Below, one piece after another: positions 8,684-17,315 of a DNA stretch of 64,000 nt (position 1 is its first letter; the number at the start of each line of letters is the position of its first letter). The stretch is from contig NZ_JALJZV010000001.1 in the NCBI RefSeq assembly GCF_024171535.1, forward strand, positions 62,001 through 126,000, given 5' to 3'. Below the pieces are notes generated by a model, which saw nothing but the letters and a program-made list of their open reading frames with translations, made no database searches and was not told the DNA's origin. Position numbers and translations under genes: made by a program. The stretch comes from Flavobacterium sp. HSC-61S13. Its GTDB lineage: Bacteria; Bacteroidota; Bacteroidia; Flavobacteriales; Flavobacteriaceae.

Positions 8684-9175
8684 ATGAGAGAAATTGATAA
8701 AAATTTATTCGTTGGTAATTTGATTGATTATGAAAATATGCAATTTGATGAAGATTATTATTTTGTTCAAGCTTGTAAAGAACCTTGTCATAGAAAAGCA
8801 TTAGGATATACTGGAAGGTCAGCTGACGAAAGCCATCCAGAATATTTAATAGCACGTCGAGAGAGAAAAATTATTTTGAACATGATAGATCCGCCGACTG
8901 GAAAATATTTTGAAAACTTAATGTTTGAACATTCGTTAATTTTCATTGATGAAAATTTGAAAAATGGCAAAAAAGTTTTAATCCATTGTAATCAAGGAAT
9001 TTCTCGTTCTCCAAGTATTGGTCTGCTTTATCTAGCTACAAAGGGCAAAATAAGGAACGAAAATTTTTCATTGGCAGAGGAAGATTTTATAAAGTTGTAT
9101 CCGAATTACGCACCAAGTGGCATCAAATTTTTTTTGACATTAAATTGGAAGCATTATTTTAACAATGGAGTTTAA
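8684..9175 (+). CDS. Dual-specificity/tyrosine phosphatase-like protein
   Basis: 163 residues. The cysteine-phosphatase signature HCxxGxxR is intact as HCNQGISR (101-108: Cys102 nucleophile, Arg108 phosphate binding), followed by Ser109, as in dual-specificity phosphatases. Asp69 in NMIDPP could be the general acid. The helical region after the signature (SPSIGLLYLATKG) fits the fold. The substrate could be a phosphoprotein or a small phosphorylated molecule. It is a single gene between a broken gene and an unknown protein, without an evident operon partner. The start has only a weak purine stretch upstream, as is normal in this phylum. Confidence 0.8.
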   Translation: MREIDKNLFVGNLIDYENMQFDEDYYFVQACKEPCHRKALGYTGRSADESHPEYLIARRERKIILNMIDPPTGKYFENLMFEHSLIFIDENLKNGKKVLIHCNQGISRSPSIGLLYLATKGKIRNENFSLAEEDFIKLYPNYAPSGIKFFLTLNWKHYFNNGV

Positions 9176-9436
9176 AAGCATATCAGTTCAAGTATTATAT
9201 GTTTTAAAATTAAGAATTCACAATTTTCTATTTTTCAATATTTTAGTTAGTAACATTATCGGTTAGAGTATCCCTTGATAATTATCTAATCATATTTTTT
9301 AACCAAATTTAAATGCGATGGTTCTGGTTTAAACGTAATGTTAGGGATTATAGCTAAGTGTTAATGGTAAATAGTTGTAAATAAGTATGTGTTTTGTAAT
9401 ATATTTTTATATTTTTGATGAAAAACTAACTAAATT

Positions 9437-10306
9437 ATGACTAAATTAAAATTAGAAGCTTGGGCTTTACCTGTTAAGAATCCAGTACTAAAATTTGTAG
9501 CAGATCATACATATGTAACTACTGAGGATAAAAAATTAGTCTGGGGCTGTTGGGGAGGACATACAGGAGGTCAGAAGGTTGCACAAGGTGAAGCAAATAA
9601 AGAAATAACAGTTTGTATTGCGGGTTCAGATGGTAGTAGTGGTGAGGGCACTGCAGGTGTATTAGTATATGCAGTAAATGGAGTTTGTCATCAAACCGCA
9701 AATAGAATCTTACGCGACACACGTCAAACAGTTTATAAAGCAAAGGGATATGCAGCATCTTGGGCGCTTTATGGACCTTATGGAACTATTTCACCGGGAG
9801 GTATGAAAGACCCTCTATGGATTATCAGGGAAACAAAGTGTGGTATTAAATGGTGGTCTAAAGATCCTCTATGGTTAAACAATTCTACTACATCTGACAT
9901 CTACTATGAAGAATTATCTAATTTCTACTCAGATTTGAATGATAATTTGCAACAAAATAAATTAGGCTCTGCTAAAGAAGTAGAGATTTTGTTATATACA
10001 GGTGAATTAAAAGCATTAGCAAAAAGTCGTCTTTCTGAAGAACTATCTTTAGAGAAGATAAATTCTATAGTTAAGTATCAAATACAGATGAAAGATGAAT
10101 TATCTGTATTTTCACTAAAAAATATAAATAATAATACTTTAGGTAGAGAAAATGCGGATAATATTAATAAAATATTAAATATTTTTTTACAAAAAGTAGC
10201 TACTACTATCACTGAAAGTGAGTATGAAGCAATTTTTGATTGCAAACCTGGTATTGAAATTAGTGTTGTTAATCCAGAATTTACCCTAAATGATGATATT
10301 AAATAA
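9437..10306 (+). CDS. Unknown protein with a possible papain-like His/Cys core
   Basis: 289 residues, soluble, no signal peptide. The N-terminal 165 residues are rich in Gly, Trp and Cys. A His in DHTYVTTE (about 24) precedes a Cys in NGVCHQTANRIL (about 81). That His-before-Cys order and the C-H-x-x-A-N-R context resemble circularly permuted papain-like enzymes (LRAT/NlpC-like), which act on acyl or peptide bonds. This is my inference from pattern only. The C-terminal part (about 165-289) is helical and charged. It is followed by a terminator and has 260 gene-free bases upstream, so it is probably a single-gene unit. Confidence 0.55.
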   Translation: MTKLKLEAWALPVKNPVLKFVADHTYVTTEDKKLVWGCWGGHTGGQKVAQGEANKEITVCIAGSDGSSGEGTAGVLVYAVNGVCHQTANRILRDTRQTVYKAKGYAASWALYGPYGTISPGGMKDPLWIIRETKCGIKWWSKDPLWLNNSTTSDIYYEELSNFYSDLNDNLQQNKLGSAKEVEILLYTGELKALAKSRLSEELSLEKINSIVKYQIQMKDELSVFSLKNINNNTLGRENADNINKILNIFLQKVATTITESEYEAIFDCKPGIEISVVNPEFTLNDDIK

Positions 10307-10371
10307 CTCGTATTTAATATTTTTTTCATTTTTAACCGACAAACAAAAATAACAGAGTACAAAATGTCATT

Positions 10372-10396
10372 AACCCGAGTTGTAGCTCGGGTTTTT
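10372..10396 (+). terminator. Rho-independent terminator after the papain-like gene
   Basis: Arms AACCCGAG (10372-10379) and CTCGGGTT (10386-10393) with a 6-base loop and a run of five T (10392-10396). Confidence 0.85.
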
Positions 10397-10727
10397 AATT
10401 AATCAGAAAAACCAATTGCTCTACTTACACGGTAGATTGTATGAAAGTTTTTTGGAGCAAGAAGAGTTGGATAGTATTCAGGAAAAACTTTATAAAATAG
10501 TGAAGTTAGAATGGGATTCTATTGACGATAATTTTGAGGATGGTACACGATATATTATGATTTTACAGAATAAAAACAATGAAAAAAGAATATTTGTTAA
10601 TAATTCTTGCAAAGGATACCAAGAATTAGATTCGTTAGTTTTTACTATTATCAAAAAAATTAAAATGAAAAAAAGTAGGGAATTCTATGAAAGTTTAGAA
10701 AAAGCCTCTGTACCAACTTTTCCATGA
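10386..10727 (+). pseudogene. 5'-truncated small gene of unknown function
   Basis: The frame is open from just after a stop at 10383-10385, inside the preceding terminator, to TGA 10725-10727. The protein-like part (LLYLHGRLYESFLEQEELDSIQ..., about 105 residues) has good coding character, but no ATG exists in frame before it, only TTG at 10416. Because the first recognisable codons sit directly on the terminator, the true N-terminus was probably lost in a junction. Charged and helical, no family recognised. If TTG is used it would be a 103-residue protein. Confidence 0.45.
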
Positions 10728-10881
10728 AATTGATAATCAGAAAAGCGAATAAAACTATTATGATTTAAAACATTTAGTTCAATTTCATGATTGTAAGGAC
10801 TGAAAGAATATTGGAATGGGGGACAAGGCAAAATAAAAAGCACGCTATTAGATGTGAAGTTATACGCGGTCTTTATTATTA

Positions 10882-12177
10882 CTATAGATTAAGATTTGGT
10901 GGTGAAATTTCTTTTACAAAGATTAGCCCGTCATAGGCCTGGTAATATATCTTATTAATTAAAATTCTATGCAAAGGTTTAGGTTGATACCCACCTCCAC
11001 CAATCATTAAATGGCTTGATTTTTTGGAGAAAAAATGAGTTGGTTCATTTAAATAAGAATCTTCCATATCTATAAAAAATATATTTTTATTTATAGACAT
11101 TAACATATTGGCGTATGTCTTTGGAAAAGGTTTTGTTATATGGTAAGTTTTCCAATAATTTCCTTTTTTCTTATCAATTACATAACCGTTTATTTTACCT
11201 GTACCGAAGTCGAATCCTATACTATAATAATCATCTTTATAGTAATCCTTTAGATGTCTTCCTAAAGTAAGTATTCCGCTACCAGTATAGTACATTTCCT
11301 TCTTGTTTATATGCTCATTATGCGCCCAAATAAAAACTTTTTCGCCTTTCGCTTGTTGATCCACAATGTACTTTACATTTTCAAACATTTTTAAATCTCG
11401 GAATTCAACGCTAGTAGGATATTTCTCTTTAATTGAAGTCGCATATTCAGCATAACTGATTAAATAATTTAAAGATCTTTCAATGGTTTGATATTTTTGC
11501 TTATCTAAATTGGAATGCAATATTTGTTGCTTAAGCTGATTTAATTTAGGAACTTGAAGTTGCCACCAATCAGAAGGTTTTTCATAATCAATCTTTTTAT
11601 TTGAACAACTATCCGCGACAATTAATAGACTTTCGTCAATTTTAATTTTGTGCAACAAAACAAAATCTCGTATTTCAAGATTAATTTTATGACCTAACTG
11701 AGTGTCCATGCCATAAAACTTTATTTGTTCCTCTTCTGCTTTTCCAATATTATAATTACGCATCCATTCCAAAAGATCTGTAATTTCTTTGGTTTTCCAA
11801 AATCCAATATTAAAGTTATTTGCTATTGTTTTTTTATCACCTTGGCCTCCTTTTATCCATTCGTTTATTCCTTCTTCGGCTTGATAACTTTCTTCCATTA
11901 TAAAAACTTTAAGGCCTTTATTTTTGACTAAATACTTAAAAAACTTTGCTTTTAGATCAAAAAATTCTTTTGTATTATGCGAAGCCTCTCCAAATCCATA
12001 TATTTTAGCATTTTCGAATTTAATAGGGGTGTTGCTATTAAAGATATTAAGTTCAGAATCTGGATTTGCATCTTCAATGGTGATGGAGTTATCACTTATC
12101 CAATTTATAGTTTCTTTATTTTGTGAATAGAAAAGAACTGGAATAATGAGTGCTATAATTGAAATTATCTTTTGCAT
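10882..12177 (-). CDS. Erythromycin esterase family protein, exported
   Basis: 431 residues from the ATG at 12177; the frame extends 17 codons further, but this start gives a clean signal peptide (MQKIISIIALIIPVLFYSQ). The Ere family signature is present: GEASHNTKEF (Glu64, His67), a Glu pair in IMEESYQ (95-96), YGMDTQ, and WAHNEH (His286, His289). Family members hydrolyse macrolide lactones or act as succinoglycan-biosynthesis-like esterases; many chromosomal members have no proven drug substrate, so resistance cannot be claimed. Export to the periplasm is predicted. It is a lone minus-strand gene, followed on its 5' side by a cassette-like junction. Confidence 0.85.
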   Translation of the reverse strand: MQKIISIIALIIPVLFYSQNKETINWISDNSITIEDANPDSELNIFNSNTPIKFENAKIYGFGEASHNTKEFFDLKAKFFKYLVKNKGLKVFIMEESYQAEEGINEWIKGGQGDKKTIANNFNIGFWKTKEITDLLEWMRNYNIGKAEEEQIKFYGMDTQLGHKINLEIRDFVLLHKIKIDESLLIVADSCSNKKIDYEKPSDWWQLQVPKLNQLKQQILHSNLDKQKYQTIERSLNYLISYAEYATSIKEKYPTSVEFRDLKMFENVKYIVDQQAKGEKVFIWAHNEHINKKEMYYTGSGILTLGRHLKDYYKDDYYSIGFDFGTGKINGYVIDKKKGNYWKTYHITKPFPKTYANMLMSINKNIFFIDMEDSYLNEPTHFFSKKSSHLMIGGGGYQPKPLHRILINKIYYQAYDGLIFVKEISPPNLNL

Positions 12178-12389
12178 ATTATTTAAAAGTACGGGTAAAA
12201 TTGTTTTTTGTACAAAATAAAAACACATCTTAGTTTTGTTTAATCTTTTCTAGATCTGCATTTCGTGTAGTACATTGCTAATATAGTTAATTATTTATTT
12301 AGATGATTTTGTGAATTGTAAAGTAAATTTTTATCTAAATGATATTTGAAAAACTTATACAACGTATCTAATTTAGTTTTTATGACAAA

Positions 12390-12556
12390 ATAGGAGTTGT
12401 GCAACGGTTATTGCTGTTGTATGCAGGCTTTATTATAGTCCCTGCTAACCCAAGTATTTTTGACTTACACACTTTATGAGACAGTCCCTAAAAAAGGGAG
12501 AAACTTTCTATATTTCCCTTAACCTGCCATTTTGCAAAACTGATGTTGTGCGATCG
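12390..12556. repeat. Cassette-junction-like imperfect inverted repeat (copy 1)
   Basis: The left side carries GTTGTGCAACGGTTATTGC then TGTTGTATGCAGG (12395-12426). The right side carries CCTGCCATTTTGCAAAAC followed by TGATGTTGTGCG (12526-12552), which pairs imperfectly with the left side. The right arm is almost the same as that of copy 2 at 15929-15946. It lies between the esterase gene and the large nuclease-like gene, both on the minus strand. Confidence 0.5.
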
Positions 12557-12559
12557 TAC

Positions 12560-15500
12560 TTATTCATTCCAGGGTTTTTGTTGTAGGACTTTAAGAATAG
12601 GTGCGTCACTAATATTGTCAGGTATTATTGGGTTATCATCTTCAGTAATTACAACCTTCTCAAAGTCATGTATTCCAATTTCCCAAGCATTTTTTATAGT
12701 TAGTTCACTTTTCAATATTCCAAATTCAATTATAGGAGTCATTTGGGAATTAGAATCTATATGTACAGGGATAAGTACGTACTTTCTGTAAGCGTTATAT
12801 CCGTTTTCTAGATTATTCAAGTTTGTATTATTTATAGGTTCCATTCTATGAAAACGAGATGATAAGTAAATAAATTGACCATCTGACATTGTACTTTTGT
12901 TTATTTTTTTACTAATAAATACCTTATACCAATAGGGATTATTTTTGTCAATTCCCTTGATAATTGTTATGGAAATTTCTTCATTACTATCCACTTTCCC
13001 ATATTTATCAATCCACTCATTGAATATTTTTTTTCCATAATCAATATTCTCAAATGATAAAATTAATCCAAAAGGTATGCTATGCGATGAAAAAAAACCA
13101 AAAGCTTTCCATTTCGCATTATCCCATAATTCAGTATTAATAATTGTTTCAGCTTTAATTCTTTTATGGGTAACATTCTCAAAATTTGGTTTTTCTCCCT
13201 TTTCATCATTTTTAGGTAATTTTTGCAATTCCTTATTTATTGTTATAGGGGATTCAGTTCTTAGTAAATTATATTCTGAGATATTACTGTTTATCCAATT
13301 TTGTAAAAAGAATTTAGGTTTGTTGGTCAATATATTTGTTAAAAAATTGTGATGTTCTATGATGATAGATAATCTTTCATGAACCTCATCTTTTTCAAAT
13401 AGATTATTTAAGAATTTTTTAATGTCTTGAAACAGATAATTTCCTTCAAGTATAAGAGGAAGTAATTCATCTACAAGATTTTTAAAGATTTCTCCATTAT
13501 ATATTATTGAATTTTTTAAATGTATTTTGAAATAGTTTTTGTTGATAACTTCTAATTTGAAGTTATCATTCATTTCTTGGTAATCAATTGATATGTTTAT
13601 ATTTTCAGATATTGGAAAAGCTTCTTTAAACGAAGTAGCTAAGAAGGACTCAAAATAGGCAAGCATACTTTCTGCTATAATTAGTAATTCTGTATTTTGA
13701 TTAAATAAAACTTTAAGTTGTATTCCAATAATCTGACTTTCAATATATACTTCTTTAGTATTTAAGAAATTTGTCTTATAAGCTATTTGCTCAACAAATG
13801 GCTGATTGGCAAATTTATTATAGTATTCTAGAAAGTTTTCTTTTCTTAGGGATGTTTTTGTTTCATCTAATTCAATCAAATCTTCATTTCCTAATAGATA
13901 CAAAGAAGCGTCTTCACTTAACCAAAGTTCATTCGTTTTAAATATATTAGGTAAATTCTTTAAATTATCAAATTCCTCGAAATTCAAATTTAATAGTCGA
14001 ATAGACAAACATGCATCTGTCATATGCTCGGTTGGTATGTTTTCAAGATTATTTTCGTTAATTTCCTGTTGGAAATATCTTTGTAAAACCAAATATAGTT
14101 CGTACCAACATAATAACACTGGTATTCTACCTATTATAACTTCATTCTTCAAAATATCTTCAACACTTCTAAGAAACTTAGGATTTAAATTCCCTGTTGT
14201 AAACCAATTATTTGCAAAAATATTAGTAGCAGAAACTAAAGCATTGTATGATGCCCAATAAAGGTTTAATTTAGAGTAGGCATCACTTAAAAGCATCAAA
14301 CAATAATAAAATTCTGTTTGAGTTTCATCTTTTGCAAGCTTTCTTGACGCTTTACCAAAATAAATAAGACTTTCTCTAATTAAATTGTTTTTTAATTTGG
14401 TAACTCCTCTATTTAAATATGTTTTCCCTGAAGTTAAGTCAGATATTCTTACGGATTCGATTTCGGCTATTACATCAATCAAATTATCGTAATCCTTACT
14501 ATCAGGAAGAACTTTATCATATACGCTTATAGTTCCTTTGAGCTGTTCAAATGGAATATCTAAATGATTTTTGCTTAATTCAAAATAGACTTTAAGATTT
14601 ATTAATTCTTCTGAGACAGAAATACCATTTTCTAATTTTACCCTAATATGAAAAAATGCTATATAAAACTTAGCAAGTAGAGAAGTTGATGGTTTATTTT
14701 TATTTTGACTGCAATTCGTTAAAAATGACAATAGATCTTGATCTTCTTTTTCATAATCGACTAAAAGTAAATCTTTAGCTTCTTCAACATTTGAAATTGT
14801 TTTAAGAATATTATATAGATTTAAATAAAATTCAATATTGTTAATGTTTGGTTCTTGGTTTACTAGTTCTTTTACACTTAAGAATTCATTGTAAAACAAT
14901 TGGTATCCGTCATACCAGTTGATTAGTGTCCATCCAAGTTGATAATGAACTCTTATTCTTAATTGAATATTATTAAGTTTATTTGCGAATTTTAAAGCAC
15001 GTTCAAATTTACCAATTACTTCTGTTTTAGAAAGTTCTAACATCCTAGAAGTTATTGCACTTTCAAGGCAATCTTCAATTAATTGAAAGTCTATTTCAAG
15101 AAAACGATTTGATGAATTAATTTGACTTTCTAATTCCTCTAGTTTATTGATTCTTTCAGCATCTTTTGAACCAACAATTTTTTCTTCTAAAAATGTTCTT
15201 GAGAGATTTAAGGATTCGATGACTACGTTTAATAATTGATTGCTGTAAACATTTTCTAAAATCCATTCAGCATCCAAAATAATCAATTCTACTTCATAAT
15301 CATGTTTAGTTTGGTCTTGAACATCCTTTTTGTGCTTACTAGAAATTTTTTGATTTGAGAAGAAGAATATTTTAGTATAACTTCTATTAGTTTCTATTAT
15401 TTTTTTAACATCAGATTTTACTTTTGGCTTCCAGTCTTTTTTTGCACTTATTGCAAAAGCCCAATTTTCACATTCATTCCATTTGTTATCACTAATGTAC

Positions 15501-15793
15501 CATCTATCAGAAATAAAGTTAGAAACAGGATATGTTTCAGAATCAGTTTTGCCATCTCCGCCACCAGTTGGACCTACTTGCGGTATTAAATTTGGAGAGA
15601 TGAGTTTTTCAGCAAGCTTTCTACATAAAGTTTCAAAACTATCATGTTTTTGATTTGTAGAAATTTGACTTATTTCATAATCAAGTTGTTCCCTTGGTAA
15701 AACAACTTTTGCAACAATTTTTGAATCAGAAAAATATTCTGGTCTTCTGTGCCTATAAAATTGTGATGGTGTTGGAAATTTTTGTTCTTTCAT
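12560..15793 (-). CDS. Large protein: N-terminal PD-(D/E)XK-like nuclease domain fused to an alpha-helical repeat region
   Basis: 1077 residues. The N-terminus holds a nuclease-like core: Glu54 in DSFETLCRKLAEKL, GPTGGGDGKTDSE (74-86; Asp80, Asp84), then AISAKKDWKPK with S116-A117-K118, followed by a predicted strand (KIFFFSNQ). This order fits Mrr/DUF4297-like restriction nucleases. The middle (about 200-700) is all-helical, TPR-like; the C-terminus (about 880-1077) is a mixed alpha/beta domain that I do not recognise. The fusion of a nuclease with a helical sensor-like body is typical of single-gene antiphage proteins. Defence is an inference; the gene stands alone between cassette-like repeats. 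Confidence 0.6.
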   Translation of the reverse strand: MKEQKFPTPSQFYRHRRPEYFSDSKIVAKVVLPREQLDYEISQISTNQKHDSFETLCRKLAEKLISPNLIPQVGPTGGGDGKTDSETYPVSNFISDRWYISDNKWNECENWAFAISAKKDWKPKVKSDVKKIIETNRSYTKIFFFSNQKISSKHKKDVQDQTKHDYEVELIILDAEWILENVYSNQLLNVVIESLNLSRTFLEEKIVGSKDAERINKLEELESQINSSNRFLEIDFQLIEDCLESAITSRMLELSKTEVIGKFERALKFANKLNNIQLRIRVHYQLGWTLINWYDGYQLFYNEFLSVKELVNQEPNINNIEFYLNLYNILKTISNVEEAKDLLLVDYEKEDQDLLSFLTNCSQNKNKPSTSLLAKFYIAFFHIRVKLENGISVSEELINLKVYFELSKNHLDIPFEQLKGTISVYDKVLPDSKDYDNLIDVIAEIESVRISDLTSGKTYLNRGVTKLKNNLIRESLIYFGKASRKLAKDETQTEFYYCLMLLSDAYSKLNLYWASYNALVSATNIFANNWFTTGNLNPKFLRSVEDILKNEVIIGRIPVLLCWYELYLVLQRYFQQEINENNLENIPTEHMTDACLSIRLLNLNFEEFDNLKNLPNIFKTNELWLSEDASLYLLGNEDLIELDETKTSLRKENFLEYYNKFANQPFVEQIAYKTNFLNTKEVYIESQIIGIQLKVLFNQNTELLIIAESMLAYFESFLATSFKEAFPISENINISIDYQEMNDNFKLEVINKNYFKIHLKNSIIYNGEIFKNLVDELLPLILEGNYLFQDIKKFLNNLFEKDEVHERLSIIIEHHNFLTNILTNKPKFFLQNWINSNISEYNLLRTESPITINKELQKLPKNDEKGEKPNFENVTHKRIKAETIINTELWDNAKWKAFGFFSSHSIPFGLILSFENIDYGKKIFNEWIDKYGKVDSNEEISITIIKGIDKNNPYWYKVFISKKINKSTMSDGQFIYLSSRFHRMEPINNTNLNNLENGYNAYRKYVLIPVHIDSNSQMTPIIEFGILKSELTIKNAWEIGIHDFEKVVITEDDNPIIPDNISDAPILKVLQQKPWNE

Positions 15794-15807
15794 TCTGATA
15801 AGATAGT

Positions 15808-15961
15808 TAAATTAGCATGTCGCACAATGGAATACGGCTTGGCGATAGTGGCGGAATAAAAAGCTGAAACTTTCGATTAAATACTAATTTTTCAAGTACA
15901 AAACCAACTTCAAAATAAGCCAAAACCTGCCATATTGCCAAACTGTGGTTATGTTAAGTGC
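15808..15961. repeat. Cassette-junction-like imperfect inverted repeat (copy 2)
   Basis: The clearest copy. TTGGCGATAGTGGCGG (15840-15855) pairs imperfectly with CCTGCCATATTGCCAA (15929-15944), and the ends have GTCGCACAATGG (left) and TGTGGTTATGTTAAGTGC (right). About 70 bases lie between the arms. This matches the attC-like layout of mobile gene cassettes: outer RYYYAAC/GTTRRRY-like ends and an imperfect stem. It lies exactly between two same-strand genes. Confidence 0.55.
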
Positions 15962-15968
15962 TTTTAAT

Positions 15969-17147
15969 CTATTCAATGTTTTCTAGATTTTCAGAAATCT
16001 CTTTTAGATCTTTTAGCAATTTTTGATTTTTATCTGTGTCAATATTCGCATTAATCAAAACTATTCGGCCAATGTTGGTTTTAAGGTCAATAGAAATAAC
16101 GGCAAAAACTCCAGGGTCACTTCCTGTATGGGTTAATCTCCCTTTTTTATTATAACTCCAAAACATTGCTTGATTAGTTATGTTTTTGTTTGAATTACTT
16201 GGAAGATTATTTTCCTCAAACCTTTTCTTGAAAATAGTTTCGTATGATTCTTTGTTTAGTATCTGTGATTTATTATTATATCCGTTAATGATTTCTTTTA
16301 CATATTTTGTTAAGTCGTTTAAAGAAGTTTTTAAACTCCCATCGGGATAAATTATTGAGCTATATGTCTTCACGCTCTTATCATCATTCATTAAGTTTTT
16401 ATAAAAAGGTAAATCAGAAATGTTTATTTCATACAATTTCGCGTAATCTTTTGATCTTGTTTCGTCGTACAGCCAGTGTGTACTTTCGAGTTCAAGAGGT
16501 TCAAATATATATTTTTGAGTAAACTCATCAAACGACATTTTAGATTTCACCTCAATGAGATATGCAGCCAAGGCGGATGCTATATTAGAATAATTGTATT
16601 TACTTCCTGTTTCGGAAATATCAAAATTATCTTGACTATACGATTGTCCTTTTTCACTTAAACAACGTTCTAAAAAAACACCCAAAGTAATTTCAGGTCT
16701 TTTTGTAAGTTGGTAACTATTTATAAAAGTTACTTCATTATCAATTATTCCTGATGTATGTGTAAACAGATGTTTTATTTTAATTATATCATTAGAGTGA
16801 TGTGGATTTAGAACCTTAAAAGGTAGAATTTCATTAATTGGTGTTTCAGTATCAAAGTATCCCAATTCCATTGCTTTGGCTAATGAAAGTGCAATCACAG
16901 TTTTACTCACAGATGCAATAGGCATAATTGTATTTTCTGTAAAAGGAATATTTTCTTTTACATTGGCAAAGCCGTAAGCTTTGGAAAAAAGGATAGAATC
17001 ATTTTTTACAATTCCGATAGCAAACCCTGGGAAGTCTGAATTTTTATATATTTTTTGAAAATTTTCCTCAAGTTCTATAGTGTTTATTTGAGCACATAAT
17101 GTCCCCGAAATAAAGAGCAATGAGTAAATGAAATTTTTAAAGGTCAT
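15969..17147 (-). CDS. Serine hydrolase of the class C beta-lactamase/DD-peptidase fold
   Basis: 392 residues from the ATG at 17147, which opens a signal peptide (MTFKNFIYSLLFISGTLCAQ); the frame extends 7 codons further without one. The active-site SxxK is SVSK (Ser79, Lys82), the YxN motif is YSN in SKYNYSNIASALAAY, and HTG in RLTHTGSDPG replaces KTG. This is the Pfam Beta-lactamase family; members are esterases, D-aminopeptidases or peptidoglycan-related enzymes more often than true lactamases. Periplasmic. Single gene between cassette-like repeats, same strand as both neighbours. Confidence 0.87.
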   Translation of the reverse strand: MTFKNFIYSLLFISGTLCAQINTIELEENFQKIYKNSDFPGFAIGIVKNDSILFSKAYGFANVKENIPFTENTIMPIASVSKTVIALSLAKAMELGYFDTETPINEILPFKVLNPHHSNDIIKIKHLFTHTSGIIDNEVTFINSYQLTKRPEITLGVFLERCLSEKGQSYSQDNFDISETGSKYNYSNIASALAAYLIEVKSKMSFDEFTQKYIFEPLELESTHWLYDETRSKDYAKLYEINISDLPFYKNLMNDDKSVKTYSSIIYPDGSLKTSLNDLTKYVKEIINGYNNKSQILNKESYETIFKKRFEENNLPSNSNKNITNQAMFWSYNKKGRLTHTGSDPGVFAVISIDLKTNIGRIVLINANIDTDKNQKLLKDLKEISENLENIE

Positions 17148-17161
17148 TATTAGCTGTGTTT

Positions 17162-17310
17162 TTAGCATTTCACATAAAGTTTCGGCGCTTGGCGAGGTTG
17201 CGAACTTCGGAACTGCTTATTTTCTGTTAAAGATAAAATTTCATGCGAAATGTAAACGTGAATTTACCACAAAATTCGCAATCTTGCGAAACTCCTGTTA
17301 ACTCCCTTTT
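17162..17310. repeat. Cassette-junction-like imperfect inverted repeat (copy 3)
   Basis: GTTTCGGCGCTTGGCGAGG followed by TTGCG (17179-17202) pairs in part with CGCAATCTTGCGAAAC (17277-17292); the right end reads TCCTGTTAAC. The GGCGCTTGGCGA segment recalls copy 2 (CGGCTTGGCGATA). It lies between the two serine hydrolase genes. Confidence 0.5.
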
Positions 17311-17315
17311 TTTTG

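Noticed and set aside
10882-12177. Calling the erythromycin-esterase-family gene a macrolide resistance gene
   Set aside because: Family motifs are present, but many members do not hydrolyse macrolides; sequence alone does not support resistance.
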